Shown here: positions 1 to 11,605 of the stretch, one piece after another
Layout of the letters: the number at the start of each line of letters is the position of its first letter
Position numbering within the stretch: position 1 is the stretch's first letter
Source of the DNA: Favolaschia claudopus
Taxonomy: Eukaryota > Basidiomycota > Agaricomycetes > Agaricales > Mycenaceae
Assembly: GCA_037176885.1 (NCBI GenBank)
Contig: JAWWNJ010000001.1
Span: forward strand, 3,782,001 to 3,846,000
DNA length: 64,000 nt
Reading direction: 5' to 3'
Made by a program: the position numbers and the translations under genes
The notes under the pieces: model-generated
The model's database searches: none
What the model was told of the DNA's origin: nothing
Seen by the model: the letters and a program-made list of their open reading frames with translations, nothing else

Positions 1-120
1 GGGGAGGAGGAAAATGGACATGGAGGGCAAACGACGGGAACGAATGGAAATGCGACGACGGAGACGGTATTGGATCCTGCTGTTAAAACGGAGCACTATG
101 TGCCGGGCTTAGGGATTTAA
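1..120 (+). CDS. 3' end of an unidentified gene (partial)
   Basis: From base 1 the frame is open for 39 codons to a TAA at 118-120. The peptide is Gly/Thr/Asn-rich and then ends in a less biased tail, VLDPAVKTEHYVPGLGI. It reads as a disordered C-terminus of a gene whose body lies outside the window. No domain is visible, so no function can be given. The reading frame could also be chance, since only one exon end is present. Confidence 0.45.
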   Translation, partial: GEEENGHGGQTTGTNGNATTETVLDPAVKTEHYVPGLGI

Positions 121-532
121 AAAATACAGTGACTACAGCAAAGACTACAGAGTACAGTCGTAGTTACGCGAGTTGTAACAAATGCAAACAAAACGTCTTG
201 TTTTCCGCTACCACCAGCACAGTGAGTTCTCTTTTCGATTTCGCTCTTTGCATGATGTTTTCTTGTAATTTGCGTTCGACTGGAGTGTATCCCATACCAA
301 AGGGATGGCTTGCCGGCTGTCCTGGGATACACGACATGAGACAACTACTTTTCTCTGACTTTTTTTGTTGGCTCTTCTTCTACTTGGTCGCTGACTCTAT
401 TCCTCTCTAGGGTTTGGGATAACTTGATCAATGTGAGGAGGCATTCGCGGTCTTCACAGCTGTGTTACAATATCATTACATCTCTGAATCTGATGTCTAC
501 TACTTAGTAAACTTACTTTGTCCATCCCATCC
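121..532. other. Intergenic stretch, nothing assignable
   Basis: This lies between the tail of the first gene and the UBX-domain gene. Small overlapping ORFs on both strands show no protein-like pattern. It probably holds the 3' UTR of the first gene and the promoter and 5' UTR of the next. Confidence 0.5.
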
Positions 533-1709
533 ATGTCTGAACAACCACCACCCCCGATTGAGGCTGTATTCGCGCCCTCTGAAGTTCCAATAGATACCAC
601 TGCTGCTTCTGCTACACCATCTGCCGCCCCCACAGCACCAACAGCCGACCCAACCCCCGAACCAACGCCAGCAGTCACGCCCTCTTTCAAAGTCTACAAA
701 CCCTCCTCATCCTCCGCCGCGCCGCCCCGTACGCCCGCCTCTCCCACCCACGTTCCTACTAGTTCACTCACACATATCATGCATCCATGCATCGGTTAGC
801 GCCCCTCCCCGACGACTACTTCACACCCACCGCAGCGGATCTCAAACAAGCGCAAAATACCCTCAGCGCGCGCACACAAGCGCTCAACGATGCGCCGCTC
901 CAATTACGTGCCGTCCGTGAGGCGTCGGAGAAGGCGAAGCGGGATCGATGGCCTAATGTGCGTCTGTCCGTTCACGTTCACCCACTTACTAAACCCTACC
1001 TACGTCTGCTTATTCAACTCACTGACATGTAAATCGCCAACAGACGACAATTCGCATAAAATTCACCGATCGCACCCAACTCGAGAAAGTCTTCCCCTCG
1101 AATAGCAAGATACGCGCCGTCTATGCGTTCGTACGAGGGTCGCTCAGGGAAGATATCCAGCCGATTAAATTCGTGTTATGTATGTCCGCCGCTGCCCTAC
1201 CCTCTGCAGTATCGTTATCCTGACTTTGAATCGCTGTTTTCGCTCCTACGCAGACCAACCCCCGAAACGCGACCTCAAAGTATCCGATCCCGCTGTCCGC
1301 GATCTGACTCTCTCGGACCTGAACCTCGCGCCGTCGTCGGTACTGTTACTCCGATTCGAAGACACCGCGCGTGCGGAGGAAGTTCGGGCTCTCAATGGTA
1401 TGTCCTTCGTCCTTTGTGTAGCTCCCATTTGAACACTGTGTTATGTGTACAGGTTCCGGCGTATCCGCGCCTCTAGCGCCGGAAGTCCTCGCGGAGGCAA
1501 TTGATCTCCCCGCCCCGCCCGTCATCGCAGCGTCGTCTTCGTCAAATTCTGCCTCAAATTCGGATTCAAAGAGCGGGGGCACCACGATGAGTACATTGGA
1601 GAAGAAGATTCCTAAATGGTTGAAGATGGGTATAAGTACGTTCTCACCGTGTTATTGTGTCGCCATCGTTTGCTCACTTCTTTCCTTGTTTTTGCTGCCA
1701 GAGAAATGA
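533..1709 (+). CDS. UBX-domain protein (TUG/ASPL-like C-terminal region)
   Basis: Likely a p97/Cdc48 adaptor carrying a C-terminal UBX fold. The ATG at 533 opens a Pro/Ala/Thr-rich leader ending near KVYKPSSSS. A likely intron (about 730-800) joins it to LPDDYFTPTAADLK, a stretch typical of fungal TUG-type UBX proteins. After further introns (from about 952, 1180, 1399 and 1632) the UBX core reads RTQLEKVFPSNSKIRAVYAF, then a KRDLKVSD strand, then LNLAPSSVLLLRFED. The last exon is tiny and adds KK before the TGA at 1707-1709. The N-terminal ubiquitin-like domain of animal TUG is not seen. The family call is good. Intron borders were placed by eye, and the first intron is the least certain. 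Confidence 0.75.
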
Positions 1710-2267
1710 GGATCAATAGAAGATATAGCTGTATACTAATTATCACATGTACTATACCACTCTTTCGTGCCACTCTCTTGTGAAGACTTAGCTTTCTTCT
1801 CCTTTCGTTGCCCTAGGCATTGTCACCGCAATTCTCACTAACATGTCTTCATCTCGTCGTTTCACCTTGTCCGTCGTCCATCTCCCCCTAATCCCAGCTC
1901 TCGCCACTGACTCGACTTAAATCAGACCTGACGACGAAACCGTTCCGCCTCCCCACACAGAACACGTCTATCCCTATAGTTTCCAACCTTTGCAAGTAAC
2001 CTGCAAGTAAGTAAGAATACAGTACGGGACCAACGCCGCCCAGTGACCCAGTGCACCTGCGCTCACAAATCGTCGCAATTGAACTTGAACTTAAGCTCGA
2101 ACACCACGATTTCATTCACTAACAAGTAGTTACCAGCCCGTCGATTCCACTCCAGATGCGTGCACTGGGAGGGACCACCCCTTCAATATCAACGCGCCCA
2201 CAACTGTGCGTCGTTGAACTTGAAACCATTCAAATCTCATAGCTCTGATTCCATTCATTGTTCTAAA
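1710..2267. other. Intergenic stretch, nothing assignable
   Basis: This is CT-rich sequence between the UBX gene and the next plus-strand gene. No ORF here has protein-like composition. It probably contains the UBX 3' UTR and the promoter of the gene at 2268. Confidence 0.45.
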
Positions 2268-2840
2268 ATGCAGACTCCCCGACGACGAAACCTTTCCCCC
2301 TCCCCCTCCCCCAAACCAAAACAAAACAAAATCTACCTCTTCGGGTTCCGCCCCTTCGACGACCGTTTCGACTCCACGGACATCGCCCACCGCACCGTAC
2401 TCGGAAAACTGTACGCTCAAATGGCGGGTGATGTCTCCTCTCACACCAACATCACCACGAACGCTAAGGCTGGCTTTGCCATGGTGTGGTTCGCCGTATC
2501 CGATCCTGAGCTCGTAATCGTTACCACCATCCATGGAAGCACGCGTATACCGTATGCGCGGCATTTGGAGAAGTTGCAGGATATTTTGGGGCTTGAGGAA
2601 GGGCCGATGTGGGTTCCGGATGATGGGATGGTATTCCGGGAAGATCGAAATGTAAGCGTTGTGGTTTCCTCAAGATGTAGTGTTTTTTTGCGATGCTGAC
2701 ACCTTTTTGTCAGTACACAGTCAAGGGTAAGCAGTGCCTCTCTTCTTTCGAAGACATTTCGAACTGGAATCGTGTCAGACTATGTGCGGAGATTGCGTCC
2801 CATGTTTTCCGACGGGCCGTCCAATTTGAATATCCCTGAA
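2268..2840 (+). CDS. Unrecognised small protein, three exons
   Basis: ATG at 2268 (MQTPRRRN) starts a basic, Ser/Pro-rich leader, followed by a compact region: KIYLFGFRPFDDRFDSTDIA, then MVWFAVSDPELVIVTTIHG, then HLEKLQDILGLEEG. A donor (gtaagc) follows at about 2653, a 13-nt exon (reading YTVK) may follow, and a last exon starts near 2778. In one frame the last exon gives EIASHVFRRAVQFEYP and a stop near 2837, which looks like real coding, but my reconstructed phase does not join it cleanly. I do not recognise the family. It is tail-to-tail with the PNGase A gene. Confidence 0.45.
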
Positions 2841-2978
2841 AGAACTGATAATGTCGTTGGATTTGCAGCATGTCCTCGTCACACAACGAGAGACTGTCAG
2901 ATAGTAGTTCATGAACGCGAATTTCAGAATAGACACTCAAGTTTGTTCGATTCCTTTCGATTGCACACGACGACACCT

Positions 2979-5328
2979 TCACCCAGAAAACAAATCACGT
3001 CTGAACCCTGGCCCCCCACCCGGCCCAAAAATCTGCTCTTTCGGAACAGGCGGATTCGCATCCCTCAACGTCCCCCAAACCCTATCCCTCACCCACCCAT
3101 CGTTCTTCGCCGCAACGTCCCGGAAATACGACTCTCCCCGCCCATCCACGTACGCGAACGTCTGGTCCGTCGCCCCAGTGCCATTGATCGCGTGTCGCAA
3201 CCCAGGCCAATTGTCCATGCCAATCTCACCGCGCGCGTGCTGGACGGATTGAATGGCGCGGTAGACGCCGAAGGGCGGTTGGAGTGCACGGGTGTGGGTT
3301 TGGTTGATCTCTGAGCCGTAGCCACCTGACGGAGGCAGAATTAGATAGATGAAGGTCGTCTAAAGATGGAAATTCAGGCGCACCGAACTCCTGCTCGTAC
3401 TGCGAGTAATTGGAGAATACGCTGAGCGGGTAATTGAAGGCGTCTCTCAAGACTTGTTTGCCTTGATGGTTGGCTATGGTCGTCCCGACAGTGCTCTGCT
3501 GTCCCCACTTTATTTTCAGGTCATTACATATAAGCACTTGAGAAGTGGGCTGGCAAACGGGATCAATGCCTTACCTGGACCCATCCTTCATCGGCATATT
3601 GGGCAGTATTGGTATAATCCAACGACTGGGAGAACGTAACGATTTTCTTTCCTTCTGAAGTGAACAGCTCGCTCTCAATTGCCAACTCGCGGTGAGCAAC
3701 GACCTTTGTCCAGATAGTGGTATTGCCCGCACTAGAGCCGCCAGTAGTCGAAATCTTCAGCGCAGGTGCACGATACGAAGTTATCTTTCCCGTCGTCTGT
3801 GTTTTCCCGGTTCGCACATGGATGCTGCCGCTAACAAACCAATTGGAATTGAAGGTAGGGGCAGTGGTACCTTGACCGACGACTCGTAGCGTGATGGTAT
3901 GTTGCTTTTTGGTGTCGACGAGGATCGGGATGAATGGGGTGATGTCTACCCAGTACGTTGGCTGGTCGTATGCTCCGTAGCTCGTCAGCGGCCTCCAATT
4001 CGACGGCGTTATTCCCCCAGTGTAAATGACAGCATACGGCCAAACAACACCAGCCAAGGTCTCGTCAATCTTAAATACCGAATATGAATTACCCGAGTCC
4101 GAGGTGACTTGTACGAACTTACTAGCACTTGTACTTCACGGAAAGGACCCTTTCCGACCAATCCAGTGGAGTCCGGAAAGTCTTGTACAAATTCGTCGGG
4201 CGTATCTGTAACGAGGTATCGGCCAAACTGCATGATATAACCCCCGGATGGCACTAACTCAAATACCAGAACTCCTCTGCAGAATTACCGGAGCAAAAAA
4301 CCTCCACATATGCTTCGACTGCCGAGCTGGGCAACGTAACATTTGTCACGGCGCCGACGTCGTCTTGAATGGTAAAGAAATTGGGGAGAGCAGGATCCCG
4401 ATTGGACAATGGAATTATGGAATCGGCAGTGTTTGCGCTAGGGAAAAGTTTGGTCGGGGGATAGAATGTTGCACTAAGTACAACTGGGGAAGAAATGAGA
4501 AGCAGAAGACTAGTCGTCACTGGAAGTACCATACCATCGAAAACGCCGTCCAGCAAAAGATCCGGAGCAATTATGTTACTGAAAACAATCATCAAGTCGC
4601 CTGGCTTCGAGAAAAGCGGAGAGAAATGTGTAACATCTTTGATACTAGGGGTTTATCAACAAAAGAATTGTCAAAATCGGGCCCGAGAGTATCCTACGTA
4701 GTCCAGATTGTGCCGGTTTTGGTCGGTTCTGCGCTTGAGGTTCTCCAGACTAGACCGTTTGTTCAGCAGCGAATTTGTTCTCCTGGAATTATGATAGCTC
4801 ACTTTCTGAGTGAGAAAGATAGATTGCGCCGAGTCTGTCATACTGGGTACCAATCCTGTGAAAATTCTTACTTTCGATGCGCCAGTCAATAAGGTAATCC
4901 GACGAACGAATAGACAGAGAGATTCATGCTGATCGCAGCCCATTTGCCAACCTCACCGCAGGATTCGTCAGTTGGGGGAATATAATCAACAACCGCAGGA
5001 GCGTTGTAAGAGCCGTCTCCTAGAATTTTGGCCGTATGTGAGGACGATGTTCCAGAAATTTACAGTGAACTTTCTGACCGAAAGTATGTTTTAGCAACGT
5101 TACAGTGCAGCTTTTGCCATTCCTGGGGGTAACTGGGGGAGCGAATACTTGGAGGTCGACCAGAGGAGCGACAGTGGGATCGTTTGTAGATAGCGGAACG
5201 CGTCGCTCGATTTCCGGCTGCGGTGCATTGTCGAGACCAACCAGTAGAGGCTCAAGTTCTTCCGGACTTGGTTGGGAAACTACAGCGCAGAAGAGGGCGC
5301 AGAGGATGAAAGCTAGCTTGGAGAACAT
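2979..5328 (-). CDS. Secreted peptide-N-glycosidase A-like amidase
   Basis: Predicted to release N-linked glycans from glycopeptides outside the cell. The protein starts MFSKLAFILCALFCAVVS, a clear signal peptide, followed by LVDLQVFAPPVTPRNGKSC and, across an intron, APAVVDYIPPTDESCGEVGK, which I recognise from fungal members of the PNGase A family (PF12222). Later exons give WPYAVIYTGGITPSNWRPLT, YDQPTYWVDITPFIPILVD, a Ser/Thr-rich beta region (TWIKV-like WTKVVAHRELAIES), YSQYEQEFGGYGSEINQTHT, and a final HAINGTGATDQTFAYVDG stretch ending at 2979. At least six introns are needed. The in-frame extension upstream of the ATG lacks similar quality, so 5328 is preferred as start. Family call is firm; exact exon ends are approximate. 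Confidence 0.8.
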
Positions 5329-6880
5329 GGCCCGCGATGAGCAGCTATCACGTCCCCAGGTCGTCGAGCTCGCATGATCATGGAGGATCTTCGCGAACGA
5401 CTGCCAAGGAACGGCAAATCCCGGGTCCTTATCGCACCGCCACTTCGTCTCTCTTCCTTCCTCGCCTTGCTCCTCAACATCGTTCTGCTGGAAGCCACTC
5501 GTCAGCCTGTTGTTTAGTTCGAATCTGGGACGACGGTTGACAATCTGTACTGGGGGTCGACATGCTGGGGGGTGGATCATATCCAAAACGTCTTTTCGAA
5601 AGCTCACTTCGTATTCGACGGGCCGTGCCAGCAGCTTCTTCATGCAATAATCGAGACCATTATCAGCCCTACAAATAGCAGACTCTACTTTTAAGCGACG
5701 CTTCCGTCTTGTTCCAACAGAAAATACTGACAAGTCAAACAAAATCACTACTACAAGGATAAGCACTTCCCTCTTCAAGTTCTTCCTGCTAGTGGTCACT
5801 CATCGTGCGGGACGGCAGCCACTTATCCTTACCTTGAGCTGTGGCGCTAAGTGCGCCAAATCCCAACACGCTGGGCTCGATGATGCACGACATTATCTTG
5901 CTACAAAGCAATGCACAAAAAGAATGGAACCCAGATTACAGAACGAGCAAAACAAAATTGACTCCCAAATTCTGGTACTACTCAGAGTAACTTTAGCGCC
6001 TCTTCGTTCCAAATCACTAAGAAGGCGTCGCGGACTTGAACGGAACCGCAGTCTGATATCACAGCAAAACTGCTCTGCCTGATTTCTTCAAACGGGATTT
6101 GCGCTTGCGGGAAATGTGCTCCTCGATGGCAAACAATGTAGTTCAGATATGCAGCGCCCGTCGACTTCGGACGGCCAATTTCAAGAACATGACGCATTCC
6201 CCGGCATCTCCTCGCACTGTCAGAGACGTTGACCAAGACGCGGAGAATTGTGGACTCGGAGATGATGCGGGAGCATCCAAGTCATCTTTGCTCGACATGG
6301 AAGTCAATCTGTCGCGCCCTCAAGATGCGCTGGGTCAGGGATGCGTGAAAGATGTTCCGTATCTCGCGCGGTTCGTTTGCGGCCAGTAACCGTCCAGCCG
6401 TTCTGCAAATATCCGCGGTGCTTCCCTCCTACCATTATCAAGGGTTCGTCGGCGTTTCCAACTCGGCCACCGTTGGGAATTTTGGGATGAGGCTTATCAT
6501 CCTGGTCCGCTTCACGAAAAGGAACGGGAATTCGTGTACAGAAGTCTTGACGACATCGAGCAACGGGTCAAAAAGTGGCCATATTCCGATTCAATGCCAA
6601 ATAAGCAGTCTCAACGGTACTTTGTTTCTTTTTCGGTCAGGGAAAAATACCGCGCTATGTATGATTTCCAATGTTGTAAATTCCTTACTTGGTCGAGGCA
6701 TCCAATTTTTTTTGAGTTTCGCAAAACATACGTGGCTGAACTTTGGAGTTGAGGCGTGAATATCTCCCACGCCCATTTGTGTATCTCGGTCATGGCCGAA
6801 CTGGTATACTTAGCAAGAGACCATTACCTCGCCGCTCCCGCATCGCAAGAATTCATTCAATCACCTCAGATAGTCCAAAC
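5329..6880. other. 1.5-kb stretch without a supported gene
   Basis: Several short ORFs lie on both strands. Those with the most protein-like composition are on the minus strand: one near 5400-5700 with RPVEYEVSFRKDVLDMIHPP, and one near 5982-6236 with LEIGRPKSTGAAYLNYIVCH. They cannot be joined into one gene and match no family I know. A decayed gene or an unusual short gene is possible. Part must be the promoter of the amidase (to the left) and of the hydrolase (to the right). Confidence 0.4.
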
Positions 6881-7849
6881 ATGACCTCTGGGGTCCCAAA
6901 ATTCGAAAAATTAACCTCCATCGATAGCTGTACTGCAACAATCGTTTTACTTCATGCAAGTTGCAAGCCGACGAAAGAACCGACACACAATTGACTTCTT
7001 CTACTTTTAGGGCCTAGGGGACACGCCGCAGGGCATTCTCCGCCTGGCGCGTCTGCTGCGATCGCGCCCTGGCTTGAATCATGTTCAATTCATCGTTCCT
7101 GCCGCGTACATCTGTTTGATTTTTCATGTCACTATTCGTGTTCATCTCTTGACAGGCCTTTGAGGCGTTTGACTGCGACCGGGCATACAACTACGGCGTG
7201 GTTTGATATCCGTTCTTTTGCATTCAATACGGACGGCACTACTGCTATCCAGGAAGATGAGGAAGGAATGCGTCAGAGCGTTGATTCTTTGGACGCGCTG
7301 TTGTCTGGGCTCCGAGATTCTGGCATCGATCCTTCCCGCACTGTTCTCGGTGGCTTTTCTCAAGGAGGGGCAATGACGCTGCTGACAGGACTTACCACGG
7401 CCACAAAGTTGGCTGGATTGTTTGTCTTGAGTGGCCGCCTTCCCATGAGGCAGCAAATTAAATCGGTCAGTTTCTGACTACTCATATGGTATACTAGATC
7501 AGAATTCAATTCTTCCGATTAGATGGTCTCTCCGCACGCTTCGTCTCTTCCTGTATTCTATGGCCATGGAACTGCTGATTCCGTGGTGCCTCACGCATTG
7601 GGACGGAATGCAGCTGATTTTATGATCTCCGAACTGGAGTTCACAGCTGCTCCAATTTCCTCCCTATCGACTCGCATCCTTGATTGGCTCAGTCCCAATT
7701 CGGGAACGCCTATTCAAGCCAAACCGACTCCAACTGGCCTCGCCTTTCACTCATACGTTGGATTAGCTCACGAGCTTGGTTCCGAAGAACTCGATGATCT
7801 GGCTTCGTGGCTCAATATTCTTATCCCGGCCGTCTCGGAAAGTCAGTAA
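6881..7849 (+). CDS. Acyl-protein thioesterase-like alpha/beta hydrolase
   Basis: Likely a cytosolic carboxylesterase/acyl-protein thioesterase of the Abhydrolase_2 type. Four exons: 6881-6955, 7011-7105, 7156-7465 and 7523-7849, giving 268 aa. Exon 1 ends ATIVLLH and joins GLGDTPQGI, the family's oxyanion-loop signature. The nucleophile elbow GGFSQGG puts the Ser near residue 125; GTADSVVP and GLAHELG supply Asp (about 179) and His (about 243), so the triad is complete. Intron 1 must use a GC donor (gcaagt at 6956) to keep frame, with ttttag as acceptor. A related, catalytically broken copy follows on the same strand 300 bp downstream. Confidence 0.82.
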
Positions 7850-8147
7850 CGGGATTGCATGTAGATCATCCACTTCAAGTTCCCGAACTTACGAGACTTG
7901 GCCGAGGACGGTTCGCTATCATCATTGGCAGAGAACGAGTAAATTATTATCAATTGTTGTCTTCTGCGTGTGCGTGTAAGTGCTGTGTGTGGATTCGTTT
8001 CGCAGGAATACATATATGGCTCTGTCCGACATCGCGCTGACATGGGCGGAGTGACGCTGCACACAGCTTCCGTCCAAATCCTCCGCTATTTCAATGGTGA
8101 ATTCTCGATTCACTTACATCTCAACTTTCATCCACTCTTGATCTCAA

Positions 8148-9142
8148 ATGGCATGCGATTCGTCTTATATCAAAATTGCCTCCTCAAGCCACTCCGCCAC
8201 CGTCATCCTCATGCATGTACGCTCTCAATTCTCAACACTCGTGACTATTCTCAAGTTGTAAATGCGGTCTTCAGGGACTTGGAGACTCAGTAAGAGCTCG
8301 ATATTTGTATTGTTAGGACCCACAAGGTTGAACGGTCATCGAACAGGGGCGAAGTATGTACGCCACTGCAAGTTGGCTTCGCCAAGACCCCGCATTACAA
8401 CACATTCAATGGATTCTTCCCCAAGCGTGAGTATTCCAAATGGTTTTGTGGCGGCAGCTGAACATAGAACTCGAATGCCTTCCAGACCAATTCGGCCAGT
8501 TGCAGCGAATGGAAACCGCAGGATGTCGGTATGCATTCTACTTTCTTTCATCTGCTGAGTGATCGGCTTACTCTGGTCTCAGGCATGGTTCAATGTCTGC
8601 AATGTACAATTCCAGGGTAAGGAGGACGAAGAAGGTGCATAAAATACTCTTTTCCAAATGATGATGCTGATAGCGGTGAATCAGGCATGTTCGACAGCGC
8701 CAGGACCATCGAGCAACTAATCGATGAGGAGCTTTCTTCAGGGATTGACCCTAGTCGCATCGTGCTCGCCGGCTTCATGCAAGGCGCCGCCTTGTCCCTT
8801 CTCGCCGGTCTGACGACGCCAAAGAAGCTTGCTGGTCTCGCTGTTCTGTCTGGACGCCTTCCAATCCCCCACAAAATGAAAGGCATGGCTTCTGCGCATG
8901 CCCCGTCTCTACCCATTTTCTGGGGTTACAACATCGCCGACCCATTGGCAGGATTCGCTTTCGATCAGCTTTCGGTCAAGTTTCTAACGCAGGAGATGGG
9001 TTTCCCTACCGCTGTCGCTGCAACGGGAGATGTAAGAGGGATTGAATTGCATGGCTATAGAGGGCTGGGAACGGGTATCTCCTCCGACGAGCTACGCGAT
9101 CTCGGAGTATGGTTGAAAAAAGCATTGCCTCGCTTTCAATGA
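8148..9142 (+). CDS. Acyl-protein thioesterase paralogue lacking catalytic Ser and His
   Basis: A second Abhydrolase_2 protein, arranged in tandem with the one at 6881-7849. Six exons: 8148-8216, 8275-8289, 8347-8426, 8486-8528, 8583-8616 and 8685-9142, giving 232 aa with every junction in frame. Exon 2 is a 15-nt micro-exon coding GLGDS. The nucleophile elbow reads AGFMQGAA, so Ser is replaced by Met (about residue 112). The family His position reads GYRGLGTG, with Thr in place of His (about 210). The Asp-like position (NIADPLAG) remains. The frame is otherwise intact, which favours a pseudoenzyme over a dead gene. Role unknown: ligand binding or regulation of the active neighbour are guesses. 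Confidence 0.75.
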
Positions 9143-10502
9143 TCGTAATAACGGGTTTCTCGAGCTTCTCTGAACGGCCCGTTGCGTTGACTTCGGTATC
9201 ATAAGCTGAGGTAAATCTGGAGCGGCTTTCACCTTTCATAGTTCTGACCGACCGTCGGAAAAGCTTCTTGGATTACACCCAACGCGACGCGCACGAAAGG
9301 TGGGGACAAGGTAAAATTCTTCGTTGGTTTTTCGGGGCATGATGTGGGTCCTGCTGCCGTCTTGATTTATGTGAAGATGAACTGTCTGTGAAGGGCCCGG
9401 GTCAGGGTCAGGGCGATGAAGGCCCAGCATCCCATCCTTGAGAGCATCGCCAATCGACTAAGTATCAGTCTCCGAGTCCTCCTGAATTCATCAGCACAGA
9501 GTGGACGAGTTCCGTCGTGGGGGTGTAGGCGTCAGTCCCTCCTTGAAATCTCTCCAAGCAGCAGGAATGATATCACGTCACTGCAGAAGTTTACAGGCTG
9601 AATTTATATAGCACATCGCAACCTCAGAACCTCGTCCTTCCAACCCTGAGCCCACTCCAACGAGCGTCTTTCGTCGACTCAGTAGGAGTGTTGTCTGGTT
9701 TGCCGGCCAATGCCTTCTCGAATCCGACGACGACTTGTAGCATTCAAAACTCCAGTCTCCACAATCAAAACGGAAAACAAAAATCGCAGAAGTGAAGTAG
9801 AAGGACCAAAGAAGGATCACACTTTCTGTTGCGAATTCAGGATGCTATTTTATTGGCGTTGCCGCACGTCGTGCGCCATGAATGAAGGTTTCCAGAGGTC
9901 AAAGGCGAACTCATCCGAGTCTTAATGATCAGCTTTGTTGTTTTCCTCCTTGGCTTGAACCAGTGTTTGGAAGATTTCTTGAACCGTTGGAAATTCAACT
10001 TGTTGTCGGCATCTGACATCCGAGTTCGACTTCACAGTTCGACTTCACAGTTGACTGACACCTGCTCTTGTGTATCACTGCATGTTGGTGCAGCGGCAAT
10101 GATAGTTCCTTCTTCCAGGTAACGGGAAGGAGCTCCAAGAAAATAATCAACAATCTCGTTCTGGTTGACTGCGTACAAAAAATACTCGGGGCCAGCGCTG
10201 CCGGATTGCGAAATGAGTACAACCTGAGGCCTGAAGATCTTGGCGGATTCATAAGACTAGATATTGACCGAGTCCCGTGCACCAGGAATCCTCCAAGTCC
10301 TTGAAACGCAAACTGTCTTGATAGATATTGCTCAGACCAATCGAATCTGAATTTCGATTGTGAACCTTTAAACGCCGTACAAGGTAGCGTAAGGGTTGTG
10401 TGACGCGTGCCGCCGAACTGACGAAAATCTAACGTGGAGCGTCCACGTCAACGCCAGTAGACCGCAATTAGCAACACAGATGGGACGAGAACAGCCTTGT
10501 TT
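9143..10502. other. 1.3-kb intergenic stretch
   Basis: No supported gene. A short tandem duplication of a 13-nt unit (agttcgacttcac) lies near 10022-10050. Small ORFs on both strands lack protein-like features. It separates the hydrolase pair from the metallophosphoesterase. Confidence 0.45.
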
Positions 10503-11396
10503 ATGGATGGTCTTGACGCTATATTGAATCGGCGGACCCCAACCGCTTGGGAGGAATTTTGGGCTTCGCCGGTGCTGTATGTTGCGCGGAAAACCTACGA
10601 GTGGTCGACGCGTCCGCCTGCGCTACCAACTGAGGCGCCGGACTCATCCATTCGTGTCGTCTGCATCTCCGATACTCACAATACGCACCTTTCTCAGCCA
10701 CCTCTCCCCGAGGGTGACATCCTAATTCATGCTGGGGATCTCACGCAAGCTGGTTCCGCCACAGAAATTGGGGACGCGTTGGCATGGCTGAGCAGCCAGC
10801 CCCACCCACACAAGGTGATTGTTGCGGGAAACCACGATGTCCGATTTGCAGAGAAAGAAGTACGCACAAGGCTCCTTCAAGCCAACCCTACGATTCTGTA
10901 TTTGGAAGATTCGGCGGCGACGCTCACAGTGCGTGGCCGGACACTGCGCCTGTATGGTAGCCCGCGGACACCTAAGTACGGGTCGTGGGCATTCCAATAC
11001 TTACGAAGCGATTCGGCGGCCATCTGGGCAGACGTGCCTGCGTTCACGGACATCCTCATCACACACGGACCACCGTTGGGCCACTTGGATCTTGGCGGAG
11101 GCTGCGAAGGGTTGTTGGCGGCAGTGTGGCGAGTGCGTCCGAGGCTACATGTCTTTGGGCACATGCATGGCGGGCGCGGTGTCGCGCGGGTGACTTGGAG
11201 TAGGGCGCAGAGAGCTTATGAGGACGTATGTAAAGGAAGAAGACCGTGGGCGGGTCTCGTGCGTCTCATTTTCTGGGCGATAGTCGATAAATTCAAGCCG
11301 GTCGGCGACGTCGAGACCACGATTCTAGTTAATGCAGCGGCCGTTGGTGGGCGTAGAGACGACAAGAAAATGGGGCCCACAGTTGTAAGGATATAA
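10503..11396 (+). CDS. Metallophosphoesterase (calcineurin-like) domain protein
   Basis: Single-exon, 297 aa, predicted dinuclear-metal phosphoesterase; substrate unknown. All five family blocks are present in order: CISDTHNTH (D-x-H), HAGDLTQAG (GD), VAGNHDVRF (GNHD), LITHGPPLGH (H) and VFGHMHGG (GHxH). Spacing and length fit the cytosolic MPPED1/2-like group common in fungi. A TTG six bases upstream is in frame, but the first ATG, at 10503, is the natural start. The protein has no signal peptide. The tail (FKPVGDVETTILVNAAAVGG) matches the usual end of this group, where an Asn/Ala-rich strand closes the fold. Confidence 0.85.
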   Translation: MDGLDAILNRRTPTAWEEFWASPVLYVARKTYEWSTRPPALPTEAPDSSIRVVCISDTHNTHLSQPPLPEGDILIHAGDLTQAGSATEIGDALAWLSSQPHPHKVIVAGNHDVRFAEKEVRTRLLQANPTILYLEDSAATLTVRGRTLRLYGSPRTPKYGSWAFQYLRSDSAAIWADVPAFTDILITHGPPLGHLDLGGGCEGLLAAVWRVRPRLHVFGHMHGGRGVARVTWSRAQRAYEDVCKGRRPWAGLVRLIFWAIVDKFKPVGDVETTILVNAAAVGGRRDDKKMGPTVVRI

Positions 11397-11605
11397 GTAG
11401 CCATGATTACTCTTTCATTCCTTGCGATGTCCCGCAAAATGTTACAACCTCCAAACTCCAGTCTAAAAGCCGCAGTCTCCGATGTTTGTCGCTGCTAAGA
11501 GCTCTTTTGTTCCGTCGTCGGTCCTAGGCCAGGGTAGATCTAGATCTGGTCTACGCTGTATTTAAATAAATCATAAGCGCTATCCCACCCACCACATCTG
11601 CAACC

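Noticed and set aside
2130..2564. 144-aa minus-strand ORF
   Set aside because: Antisense to the better plus-strand exon at 2268; Gly/Val-rich shadow of it.
5020..5799. 259-aa minus-strand ORF extending upstream of the PNGase A gene
   Set aside because: Only the part from MFSKLAF onwards (5328) fits the family and has a signal peptide at its start; the upstream part is read-through.
10020..10055. Start of a satellite or microsatellite
   Set aside because: Only two copies of a 13-nt unit; no extension.
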